The notes beneath the pieces are model-generated. The model did no database searches. It was not told where the DNA came from and saw only the letters and a program-made list of their open reading frames with translations. 5,884 bases of DNA from an uncultured Prevotella sp. (GTDB taxonomy: Bacteria; Bacteroidota; Bacteroidia; Bacteroidales; Bacteroidaceae). Position numbers and translations under genes: made by a program. The stretch covers positions 1 to 5,884 of the forward strand of contig CALFGU010000181.1 of NCBI GenBank assembly GCA_937877685.1, written 5' to 3'. This document shows, piece after piece, positions 1 to 5,847 of this stretch. The number at the start of each line of letters is the position of its first letter. Position 1 is the first letter of the stretch.

Positions 1-18
1 CTTGAAAAACCGGAGTAA
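1..18 (+). CDS. Possible C-terminal end of an upstream gene (RbgA/YlqF-like tail)
   Basis: Frame 1 reads L-E-K-P-E and then a TAA stop, two bases before the rnhB start codon. In many Bacillota the gene directly upstream of rnhB encodes the ribosome-assembly GTPase RbgA (YlqF), and I recall clostridial RbgA proteins ending in a similar LEKP-type tail. Only five residues are visible, so this rests on spacing and remembered gene order and not on a domain. The ribosome binding site of rnhB lies inside these last codons, as is common in tightly packed operons. Confidence 0.3.
   Translation, partial: LEKPE
12..15 (+). promoter_or_regulatory. Shine-Dalgarno site of rnhB (GGAG)
   Basis: GGAG sits five bases before the ATG at 21. 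This fixes the rnhB start and is notable because none of the four other genes in the window has a comparable purine motif before its start. A Shine-Dalgarno site is normal in Bacillota and usually weak or absent in Bacteroidota, so it supports a different origin for this end of the window. Confidence 0.6.
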
Positions 19-20
19 AT

Positions 21-275
21 ATGGATTATTTATATGAAGAAAATGCTCTTAGAGCAGGGTATAAGACGATTTGTGGAATTGATGAGGCTGGTCGTGGACC
101 TTTAGCAGGACCAGTTTATGCTGCTGCAGTTATTCTTCCATTAGGTCTTGAAATTGAAGGTCTTAACGACTCGAAAAAAATCAGTGAGAAAAAGCGTGAA
201 CAATTATTTGATATAATCACCGAAAAGGCGCTTGCATATTGTGTTGCCTATGGCACGTTAGAAGAAATTGAATAA
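21..275 (+). CDS. rnhB: Ribonuclease HII, N-terminal fragment (truncated)
   Basis: RNase HII cleaves the RNA strand of RNA-DNA hybrids and starts removal of ribonucleotides misincorporated into DNA, in the cytoplasm. The 84 residues contain the family hallmark DEAGRGPLAGP (residues 21-31), with the first catalytic acids D21 and E22, and the LNDSKK motif (48-53). The family is usually about 200 residues or longer, so the later catalytic aspartates and the C-terminal half are missing and this fragment cannot be active. The match to homologs runs up to EEI (81-83); relatives continue EEIDEIN, but here the frame goes to E and then stop exactly where sequence of the opposite-strand GH84 gene begins. 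The form CGIDEAGRGPLAGP is clostridial; from memory, Bacteroides RNase HII has GCDEAGRGCLAG instead. Codons favour A/T in third position more than the rest of the window. It is a broken gene or, more likely, one half of a chimeric contig. Confidence 0.85.
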   Translation: MDYLYEENALRAGYKTICGIDEAGRGPLAGPVYAAAVILPLGLEIEGLNDSKKISEKKREQLFDIITEKALAYCVAYGTLEEIE

Positions 276-2104
276 GGCTGATATTCGCAAACGGGATTGT
301 AAGCCGTGTTGTGAGCTGCATTATAAGCGTTCACCGTATTCGCAAAAATTTCATTAAGTGCGGGAACGAGCACGAGCGAACCTACCTTAATACCAGGTTG
401 GTGAGGATGAAGGATGTCAGAGTTCGCAAGGTTGTACATCTGTGCCTGAATTGAGCGTGCTTCCTTGTAAAGGTTGTCAAAGTTTACGAAACCTGACGCC
501 TTGTCAAGGTCAGTCATTGCCGTTGCACATACGTTCATACCGAACTGAGCCACTAATTTACCATATTCCAACCAAGGACGTTGTTCGACAATGAGAGCGG
601 GATTGGTCTTATCAGCAAGGAGGAGGTTGATAGCCAATTCGAGTTCCATACATTTGCCGTAAAGCTGGGCAATAGCATTCTTATCGCCCTTCACAGCTGC
701 CTTAGCGATGGGCTGAAGTTCGCGACTCTCATCACGTCTAAAGCCATGGCCGTTAGGACCTAAGTCTTCGTTGTAAGAAGCCCAAATCTTGAGCGCCTCA
801 GCACTTTCAGGAAGGAGGTCCTTTAAGGCTTTATCCCAACTTGACATATAGTCATAGTTCTTCATATTCCAAGTGTAGTCAGCAATACTGTAAAGCGCAA
901 TTTTTGATGACTCAGCGTGCTCCATAGGATTGCTTACGAAACCAGAGAGGTCCTCAGCGATGTCAAGACCATTGCCATAGGTGGGACCAAGAAGGATGTG
1001 GTCGCGAACGAAGTCGGAAACGGGGAAATTCAACCAGATGTAGCCCTTACGCTGAATGCGTTCGTTAATCCATTCCATAGATTCCTTGTCAATGGTATGC
1101 ACTACAGAGTTACCCGTCCACATGATTTCTACAGACTTATCCATATCGCTACCGAGCGTACGGAGATAACCGCCCTTTTCATTGGCCCAACCGCGATTGT
1201 ATTCCGTAGGACACATCACGAGAGGACTAACGTCGCCCTTTGCTTTCACAAAGTTGGTATTGATATAGTTCAGGAGTTCAGCCTGCTTATCAGCCTTTGT
1301 GCCTTCTCCCCAAATGTCGTCAAAGAAAACGGCAAACGAACGCACACCAAGTTGATACATGGTTTCGAGTTTCTTCATCATGGCGTCGCGATCGGCTTCT
1401 GTCCACTTAATATCTACACCGGGGTGGATTGCCCAGTAGAAGTTTACACCGTTCTTGTGCGCTGCATCAAGAAGAATCTTAAGGCGTGCTGCTTCTTCGG
1501 CGGGATAAGGTTGACGCCACTTATCACGGTGATAAGGGTCATCCTTAGGACCGTAAATGTAAACGTTCATCTTGTTCTTAGCATAGAAGTCGAACTGAGA
1601 GAGTCGGTCTTCCTGGCTCCAAGGAGTGCCATAGAAACCTTCAACTACGCCACGGAATGCCACATCAGGGAAGTCGGTGATTTCACAAGTCTGCAACTTG
1701 CCATACTTCATCATTGCGAGCAAAGACTGTACGCCATAAAACGCACCGCGTTCGTCTTTCGCAGCAATAACAATTTCCTTGTCGGTCACCTTAAGGTAAT
1801 AACCTTCAGTCTTTGCGGGAACGAGTTTTTTATACTTCTTAACTGCCTTCTGGTTACCCCAACCGAGCGTCACCTTAAACGCTGCCTTGGGAGCAACAGT
1901 GGGTGCCGCTGTTTTGAGTGCATCAAGAGCGTAAGAAGAAGTAACTGTCTTATCAGTAACAATAGTCCACTCTGCGGGCATGTCAATCATAAAGTCTGCC
2001 ATGTTCGCAACCTGTTGTGGCACGGGGTTAATGTTGCTTACCTGAGCCTGACCTACAGCGGTGCCAAGGCAAAAGAGGGAAGCAAGGATGAGTTTTTTGT
2101 TCAT
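248..2104 (-). CDS. GH84 beta-N-acetylglucosaminidase (O-GlcNAcase-like), C-terminally truncated
   Basis: This is a secreted hydrolase that removes terminal beta-linked GlcNAc by substrate-assisted catalysis. Residues 1-20 form a signal peptide with likely cleavage after GQA. An N-terminal alpha/beta domain spans about 25-145 and the GH84 (NAGidase) barrel about 150-430. Visible active-site elements are EGFYGTPWS (155-163), YGPKDDPYH with K187 (184-191), the catalytic pair D262-D263 in FFDDIWGEG, CPTEYN (298-303), MWTG (328-331) and WLNFPVSD with N359 (357-364). A helical region follows to about 600. The whole reads close to the B. thetaiotaomicron enzyme BT4395 (about 737 residues), but this copy has 618: it ends just after SNV, where BT4395 continues with a C-terminal domain of about 110-120 residues. 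The last codons lie in the junction with rnhB, so the stop is probably not native. The likely role is glycan foraging on mucin or glycoproteins; no sus genes or regulators are visible beside it. No Shine-Dalgarno site or -7 box precedes the start; an 8-bp repeat array begins 6 bases upstream. Confidence 0.93.
   Translation of the reverse strand: MNKKLILASLFCLGTAVGQAQVSNINPVPQQVANMADFMIDMPAEWTIVTDKTVTSSYALDALKTAAPTVAPKAAFKVTLGWGNQKAVKKYKKLVPAKTEGYYLKVTDKEIVIAAKDERGAFYGVQSLLAMMKYGKLQTCEITDFPDVAFRGVVEGFYGTPWSQEDRLSQFDFYAKNKMNVYIYGPKDDPYHRDKWRQPYPAEEAARLKILLDAAHKNGVNFYWAIHPGVDIKWTEADRDAMMKKLETMYQLGVRSFAVFFDDIWGEGTKADKQAELLNYINTNFVKAKGDVSPLVMCPTEYNRGWANEKGGYLRTLGSDMDKSVEIMWTGNSVVHTIDKESMEWINERIQRKGYIWLNFPVSDFVRDHILLGPTYGNGLDIAEDLSGFVSNPMEHAESSKIALYSIADYTWNMKNYDYMSSWDKALKDLLPESAEALKIWASYNEDLGPNGHGFRRDESRELQPIAKAAVKGDKNAIAQLYGKCMELELAINLLLADKTNPALIVEQRPWLEYGKLVAQFGMNVCATAMTDLDKASGFVNFDNLYKEARSIQAQMYNLANSDILHPHQPGIKVGSLVLVPALNEIFANTVNAYNAAHNTAYNPVCEYQPYSISSNVP
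251..271. other. Junction between rnhB and GH84 sequences (shared about 20 bases)
   Basis: Read on the plus strand this stretch encodes the expected RNase HII residues GTLEEI. Read on the minus strand it encodes the expected GH84 residues S-I-S-S-N-V, matching the SNV found at this place in the B. thetaiotaomicron GH84 protein as I remember it. Both reading frames lose homology just outside the stretch: rnhB stops at 273-275, and the GH84 frame stops at 248-250, about 110-120 residues short. A shared segment of roughly 18-21 bases joining two truncated genes is what a short-k-mer misassembly or a microhomology recombination would leave. Confidence 0.65.
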
Positions 2105-2110
2105 AACTAT

Positions 2111-2199
2111 TGAGGTTTAGAGGATTTAAATGATAAGGTTAGGTGATGAGGTTTTGAGGTAATAAGGTTTTAAGGTTTTGAGGTATTTAGGTTATAAGG
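2111..2199 (+). repeat. Degenerate 8-bp tandem repeat, consensus TnnTnAGG
   Basis: Seven consecutive 8-base units keep strict phase from 2144 to 2199: TGATGAGG (2144), TTTTGAGG (2152), TAATAAGG (2160), TTTTAAGG (2168), TTTTGAGG (2176), TATTTAGG (2184) and TTATAAGG (2192). To the left the pattern continues less regularly with TTTAGAGG (2116-2123), TGATAAGG (2131-2138) and a 5-base TTAGG (2139-2143). AGG is invariant and the other positions are mostly T/A. The array covers the 5' leader region of the GH84 gene, where a promoter would be expected. I see no coding potential in it. Confidence 0.8.
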
Positions 2200-2231
2200 A
2201 CTCTGCAGAGCGGATGCCCTTAAAACCTAAA
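2186..2231. repeat. Inverted repeat / hairpin at the point where the 8-bp repeat changes orientation
   Basis: Bases 2186-2199 pair with 2218-2231 at 13 of 14 positions, with one A-A mismatch (2194/2223). The arms read TTTAGGTTATAAGG and CCTTAAAACCTAAA. The 18-base loop holds a perfect 10-base palindrome, CTCTGCAGAG (2201-2210). On the minus strand the hairpin lies downstream of pepD and upstream of GH84. It might end or attenuate the pepD transcript, but no U-tract follows on either strand, so calling it an intrinsic terminator would go too far. Confidence 0.6.
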
Positions 2232-2266
2232 AATGAAGCGACCTTTTACCCCTCATAACCTTACAG
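2218..2266 (-). repeat. Opposite-orientation copies of the 8-bp repeat (CCTnAnnA)
   Basis: CCTTAAAA (2218-2225) and CCTAAAAA (2226-2233) are reverse-complement units of the array to the left. After a non-matching 8-base spacer (2234-2241) come CCTTTTAC (2242-2249), one extra C, CCTCATAA (2251-2258) and CCTTACAG (2259-2266). The 8-base phase is kept apart from the single extra base. The last unit ends two bases from the pepD stop codon (2269-2271, minus strand), so repeats fill almost all of the space between the two genes. Confidence 0.6.
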
Positions 2267-2268
2267 TG

Positions 2269-3726
2269 TTACTTCTTTGGCGTACGTTCGAGCGTTGTGA
2301 GTACAAACTGCCAATATTTTTCTACACTGGGGATGAAGCAACGTTCGTTAGGAGTGTGAGGAGAACGCATTGTGGGACCAAAGCTTACCATATCCATCTT
2401 AGGATACTTCGCACCGATGACCCCACATTCCAAACCTGCGTGAATCACCTGCACCTTGCTTTCCGCGTCAAAGAGTTCCTTGTAAACATCCTTCATGAGC
2501 GCCACGATTTCACTTTCGGGGTTGGGTTGCCAAGCGGGATAAGCACCATCAAGTTCAATCTTCATGCCCGCCATTGAGAATACGCTTTCCAAAGTTTCCG
2601 AACAGCAATCACGCATGCTGTCACGTGAAGAACGAACAAGCACCTTGAACATCACCTTTCCGCCACCGATTTCAACGATTGCGAGATTCGAAGAAGTTTC
2701 TACGATGCTGGGCACTTCAGGAATGAAGCGCATCACGCCGTTATGGCAAGCGCAGAGCGCGTTAACGAGATTGTCCTGAATTTCTTCGGGAACGAGGGCA
2801 GAGGGTAATTCTGTGTCTTCAATATCCAAGGTTAAGGCCTTTTCAACAAAACCATATTCACCCTTAAATGTGTCACGCCATTCGTCAACTACCTCCTTGA
2901 GGGCGTCAACATTTTCAGCGGGGACGGTAAGAACAACATCACAATCGCGAGGAATCGCATTGCGCATATTGCCTCCCTGCCATGAAGCAAGGCGTGCTTC
3001 AAAGTTGGCAATAGCATCCTGAACAAGGCGCGCCATCATCTTATTGGCATTGCCACGTCCCTCATTGATTTCAAGACCTGAGTGTCCGCCGAGCAAGTTA
3101 TGGATTCCAATCTTCACGGCAGCATCTCCAGCGGGAACTTCATCCTCTTTGTATTCCAAAGAAGCAGTAAGGTTGATACCACCTGCCGAACCAATCATAA
3201 ATTCGCCGAAAGTTTCGTTGTCAAGGTTGAGCAGAATTTCACCCTTCAAGAGGTCGGCACTCATATTGTTCACACCGCCCATCGTAGATTCTTCGTCGGC
3301 AGTGATGAAACCTTCAAGCGGACCGTGCTTTAAGGTATTGTCTTCCATAATTGCCATGATGGTTGCCACAGCCATACCATCGTCAGCACCGAGTGTCGTG
3401 TTCTTCGCCTTCACCCACTCACCATCAATCCAAGTTTCGATAGGGTCGGTTTCAAAATTGTGAGGCGAATCAGGAGTCTTCTGAGGCACCATATCCATAT
3501 GGCCTTGGAGCGTCACAATTTTACAATCCTCCATGCCGGGAGAGGCAGGCTTATACATAATTACGTTGCCAGCGTCGTCGAGTTTTGCTTCAACGCCCTT
3601 TTCCTTCGCCCAATCAAGAAGGAACTTCTGAATCTTTTCAAGGTGTCCGCTGGGACGGGGCACTTGGGTAAGGAGATAAAAGTTTTCCCAAATAGCCTTG
3701 GGTTGTAGGTTTCTGATTTCTGACAT
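2269..3726 (-). CDS. pepD: Aminoacyl-histidine dipeptidase (peptidase D, M20C family)
   Basis: This is a cytoplasmic di-zinc dipeptidase that hydrolyses Xaa-His and a broad range of other dipeptides, recycling imported or internally generated peptides. At 485 residues it matches the length of E. coli PepD. All metal and catalytic residues are present at a near-constant offset from E. coli: H76 and D78 in GHMDMV, bridging D115 in GADDG, catalytic E145 and metal ligand E146 in ADEES, D169 in LNLDNE, and H457 in RSPHTPNE. The lid/dimerisation domain (about 190-390) carries LLGGHSGLEI (211-220) and GRGNANK (223-229), both typical of the family. There is no signal peptide. The start codon (3724-3726) is preceded by an A/T-rich leader without a Shine-Dalgarno site, as usual in Bacteroidota. 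The GH84 gene lies 164 bases downstream in the same direction. The flippase gene upstream is also on the minus strand but 232 bases away, so pepD probably has its own promoter; I could not identify a convincing one. Confidence 0.97.
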   Translation of the reverse strand: MSEIRNLQPKAIWENFYLLTQVPRPSGHLEKIQKFLLDWAKEKGVEAKLDDAGNVIMYKPASPGMEDCKIVTLQGHMDMVPQKTPDSPHNFETDPIETWIDGEWVKAKNTTLGADDGMAVATIMAIMEDNTLKHGPLEGFITADEESTMGGVNNMSADLLKGEILLNLDNETFGEFMIGSAGGINLTASLEYKEDEVPAGDAAVKIGIHNLLGGHSGLEINEGRGNANKMMARLVQDAIANFEARLASWQGGNMRNAIPRDCDVVLTVPAENVDALKEVVDEWRDTFKGEYGFVEKALTLDIEDTELPSALVPEEIQDNLVNALCACHNGVMRFIPEVPSIVETSSNLAIVEIGGGKVMFKVLVRSSRDSMRDCCSETLESVFSMAGMKIELDGAYPAWQPNPESEIVALMKDVYKELFDAESKVQVIHAGLECGVIGAKYPKMDMVSFGPTMRSPHTPNERCFIPSVEKYWQFVLTTLERTPKK

Positions 3727-3958
3727 AGTAGTAGATTTTTATTTAAATGTGAATAATTTCAGGAGAATCGAAAGGTGAATTTCAGCCCTAAATTAAGACG
3801 ACCGAACGCCGACATGAAAGACATGCGAAACAAATACGGACTTAGGAGAAATTAACCCTTAAAGAATTTTTCTTAAGTTACTAATTGTTTTCCGTAAGTT
3901 ACTTATAATATCAGGGGTATTACGTCTGAAATTCCGCAACTAAGGAACGCTCTTTATT
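3727..3958. other. Non-coding stretch between the flippase gene and pepD
   Basis: No gene is supportable in these 232 bases. They should hold the 3' end of the flippase transcript and the promoter and leader of pepD. I found no perfect TAnnTTTG box on the minus strand. An imperfect inverted repeat (CTTAA and TTAAG ends, 3858-3877) and a short TTCC/GGAA dyad (3933-3948 region) are the only hairpin candidates and are too weak to call terminators. The paired dyads at 3874-3905 are listed separately. Confidence 0.5.
3874..3905. promoter_or_regulatory. Two operator-like dyads, TAAGTTACTwA, 21 bases apart
   Basis: TAAGTTACTTA (3895-3905) is a perfect 5-1-5 inverted repeat. TAAGTTACTAA (3874-3884) is the same sequence with one change. 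Their centres, 3879 and 3900, are 21 bases apart, close to two helical turns, so two dimers would bind the same DNA face. They lie about 150-180 bases upstream of the pepD start and 54 bases or more past the flippase stop. No regulator gene is in view, and the surrounding A/T richness makes chance similarity possible. Confidence 0.25.
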
Positions 3959-4969
3959 TCATGCAGTTGCATCAGCATCAGGTGCTTTCTTAGCGACCTT
4001 CACTTGGGTTAGATCTGCCCAACCCCAGGCTCCGAGAAGAATAACCAAACCTGTTTGTATCGTATGAACCACCAACGCGAACATAACCGCCGGAGATTCT
4101 GCCACACCATAGAGCACGAGCATCGTCTTTACCGCAAAGTGCCACGAACCTGCGCCATTGGGCGTGGGGACCAACACTGCAAACGAACCTATGCTGAATA
4201 TCAAGAGCGCCGCCCAGGGATTGATGTCCGAAGTAAAGTCAAAGCAGAAGAAAGCCAAGTAGAAGTGGAGAAAATAACCCACCCAAATGCCAACGGAGTA
4301 GAACCAGTAGAGCCAAGGACGCTCAATGTGGCGCAACGAACGGATTCCTTCCCAAACGCCCATCACCTTCTGACGCCCCTTTGCGAACATCTTGTAACGG
4401 AACAAGAGACTGGCGCAAATGCCTATGGCAAGGATGACGCAGACAAAGGTTACGATGTATCCCGTACTTGAAAAGCGATGAATGAGCGAGTTAAAATCGG
4501 CACCCGTTTCGTCCAAAAACTTCAAGAATATGGGCAACTGACTCATGAATGCCAATCCGGCAATAAGCATCATAATAAACGAGTCAACCAAACGCTCAGT
4601 GACCACCGTACCTATGGATTTCGAAAAACTAACTCCGTCAATCTTCTTCAGCGTTCCGCAACGAGTAACTTCTCCAACACGAGGAATTACCAAACTTGCG
4701 GCATACGAAAGGAAAATAGCGTCAATGCAGGTGCGCGAACGGGCAATCTCGCCAATGGGTTTCAGAGCCATTTGCCAACGCAAGGCACGAAACACCTGGG
4801 GCACCACTCCGAAGAGCAACGAAACAAGCATCCATCCCCAATGTAATTCAGAGGTGATGACATGCCAGAAATCTGCCCAATCCGTTTCGCGATACATCCA
4901 CCAAAGAATGCCGATTCCTAAGGCGAATGGCAGGGTTGTCTTTAATATATTAACCAGTAGTTTCGTCAA
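3959..4969 (-). CDS. Flippase-like multi-pass membrane protein (LPG synthase TM-domain family, PF03706/UPF0104)
   Basis: This 336-residue inner-membrane protein resembles the transmembrane half of MprF and the AglD/UPF0104 group. MprF's domain flips lysyl-phosphatidylglycerol; the substrate of stand-alone Bacteroidota members is unknown, so lipid or lipid-linked sugar translocation is only an inference. Hydrophobic segments lie at about 12-25, 43-59, 83-95, 128-148, 170-190, 219-242, 252-268 and 293-315. Family motifs are RALRW (61-65), PRVGEVTR (96-103), GTVVTERLVD (120-129) and the re-entrant-like PTPNGAGSWH (268-277), which corresponds to PxPGGxG in relatives. No soluble aminoacyl-transferase domain follows, so it is not a full MprF. 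The start appears to be TTG at 4967-4969: an in-frame stop lies four codons upstream, and the first in-frame ATG (residue 25) would remove the first membrane segment. It is divergent from ksgA, with 62 bases between them and a candidate promoter at 5009-5016. Confidence 0.88.
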   Translation of the reverse strand: MTKLLVNILKTTLPFALGIGILWWMYRETDWADFWHVITSELHWGWMLVSLLFGVVPQVFRALRWQMALKPIGEIARSRTCIDAIFLSYAASLVIPRVGEVTRCGTLKKIDGVSFSKSIGTVVTERLVDSFIMMLIAGLAFMSQLPIFLKFLDETGADFNSLIHRFSSTGYIVTFVCVILAIGICASLLFRYKMFAKGRQKVMGVWEGIRSLRHIERPWLYWFYSVGIWVGYFLHFYLAFFCFDFTSDINPWAALLIFSIGSFAVLVPTPNGAGSWHFAVKTMLVLYGVAESPAVMFALVVHTIQTGLVILLGAWGWADLTQVKVAKKAPDADATA

Positions 4970-4986
4970 AATCCAAGTTTATTATT

Positions 4987-4994
4987 TAATTTTG
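4987..4994 (+). promoter_or_regulatory. Candidate -7 box for ksgA (TAATTTTG)
   Basis: TAATTTTG matches the Bacteroidota primary-sigma -7 consensus TAnnTTTG at every fixed position. Transcription would begin near 5001 and give a leader of about 30 bases before the ksgA ATG. The -33 element is weak: TTTC at 4961-4964 instead of TTTG, with a spacer about two bases longer than usual. The box mirrors the one at 5009-5016. Confidence 0.45.
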
Positions 4995-5008
4995 CATTCA
5001 AGATTTTA

Positions 5009-5016
5009 CAAAATTA
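5009..5016 (-). promoter_or_regulatory. Candidate -7 box for the flippase gene (TAATTTTG on the minus strand)
   Basis: The plus strand reads CAAAATTA, which is TAATTTTG on the minus strand and a perfect TAnnTTTG. Transcription would start near 5002 and leave a leader of about 33 bases before the TTG start. No good -33 TTTG is present; the nearest approximation is TTTC on the minus strand at 5034-5037 with a short spacer. That half-site would fall inside the first codons of ksgA. Confidence 0.42.
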
Positions 5017-5031
5017 GAAAAAACAAATGAC

Positions 5032-5847
5032 ATGAAACTTGTACGTCCTAAAAAATTTCTTGGTCAGCACTTTCTAAAAGACTTAAGTGTGGCGCGTGCT
5101 ATTGCAGATACGATTGATGCTTGCCCTGATATTCCCGTGCTTGAAGTAGGTCCTGGCATGGGCGTACTCACTCAATATTTACTCCCAAAGGGGCGCGAGG
5201 TAAAGGTGGCGGAAATCGATTTCGAGAGCGTGGCTTACCTGCGTGAGAATTTCCCCGCGCTCGAACCCAATATCATTGAAGACGACTTCCTGAAAATGCA
5301 CCTTGAAAACACATTCGAGGGGCGCTCCTTCGTGCTTACGGGCAATTATCCGTATAACATCAGCAGTCAAATCTTTTTCAAGATGTTGGATTACCGTCAC
5401 TTAATCCCCTGTTGCACAGGTATGATTCAGAAAGAGGTGGCCGAGCGTTTGGCAGCTAAACCTGGCACAAAGGCTTACGGCATTTTGAGCGTCTTGGTGC
5501 AACTTTGGTATGACGTTGACTATCTCTTCACCGTGCCTCCCGGAGTGTTTAATCCCCCTCCCAAAGTTCAGAGCGCCGTAATCCGCATGACGCGCAACGA
5601 AGTGGCTGATTGTGGGTGCGACGAGCGACTCTTGCGCCGTGTGGTGAAAACTACGTTCAACCAGCGCCGTAAGATGATGCGCGGTTCCATCAAACCCCTC
5701 TTCGCACAACTTGACAACGAACTCGGCGGAGGCATTGACCACACCGAATTCCTCGCTCAACCGCTCCTCACCAAGCGCCCCGAGCAACTCTCCGTGAAAG
5801 ACTTCATCGACTTAACCAATGCCGTGGCGGCACACTATGGGAAATGA
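5032..5847 (+). CDS. ksgA: 16S rRNA (adenine(1518)-N(6)/adenine(1519)-N(6))-dimethyltransferase RsmA (KsgA)
   Basis: KsgA dimethylates two adjacent adenines in the helix 45 loop of 16S rRNA, using S-adenosylmethionine, late in 30S assembly; its loss typically gives kasugamycin resistance. At 271 residues it is close to the E. coli enzyme (273). Motifs in order are KKFLGQHFL (7-15), the SAM-binding loop LEVGPGMGVLT (37-47), acidic E61 in AEID, EDDFL (83-87), the catalytic NYPYNI (105-110; E. coli has NLPYNI), FNPPPKVQSAV (173-183) and FNQRRKMMR (209-217), followed by the small helical C-terminal domain. The ATG at 5032 gives the canonical N-terminus. There is no Shine-Dalgarno site; the leader is A-rich. 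The gene is divergent from the flippase gene, with a candidate promoter at 4987-4994. Its final two codons and stop merge into the 7-bp repeat that follows. Nothing suggests truncation or transfer. Confidence 0.97.
   Translation: MKLVRPKKFLGQHFLKDLSVARAIADTIDACPDIPVLEVGPGMGVLTQYLLPKGREVKVAEIDFESVAYLRENFPALEPNIIEDDFLKMHLENTFEGRSFVLTGNYPYNISSQIFFKMLDYRHLIPCCTGMIQKEVAERLAAKPGTKAYGILSVLVQLWYDVDYLFTVPPGVFNPPPKVQSAVIRMTRNEVADCGCDERLLRRVVKTTFNQRRKMMRGSIKPLFAQLDNELGGGIDHTEFLAQPLLTKRPEQLSVKDFIDLTNAVAAHYGK

Noticed and set aside
2069..2071. Cys12 of the GH84 signal peptide as a lipoprotein lipobox cysteine
   Set aside because: The preceding residues are S-L-F, not a small residue at -1, and a normal signal peptidase I site (GQA) follows, so a secreted soluble form is more likely.
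917..2113. A 398-codon open frame on the plus strand opposite the GH84 gene
   Set aside because: It lies entirely antisense to a gene with clear catalytic motifs and a signal peptide, has no recognisable domain, and is rich in Cys, His and Arg in the way of shadow frames.
2201..2210. Palindrome CTCTGCAGAG as a stand-alone operator
   Set aside because: It sits in the loop of the repeat-built hairpin, is a single copy, and is better described as part of that structure.
3727..3850. A TAnnTTTG promoter for pepD
   Set aside because: The nearest candidate on the minus strand, CGTATTTG (3830-3837), lacks the TA at its start, and no partner -33 TTTG at suitable spacing was found.
3814..3855. A 13-codon open frame (ATG to TAA) between pepD and the flippase gene
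   Set aside because: It is too short, has no ribosome binding signal and no recognisable product; such frames are expected by chance.
3858..3877. Inverted repeat with CTTAA and TTAAG ends as a terminator of the flippase gene
   Set aside because: Only five clean pairs precede a mismatch and a wobble pair, GC content is low, and it lies about 80 bases past the stop without a clear U-tract.
4055..5030. Plus-strand frames (138, 122 and 161 codons) opposite the flippase gene
   Set aside because: They overlap one another and the real gene, show no family motifs or hydrophobic pattern, and disagree with the minus-strand membrane protein that has conserved motifs.
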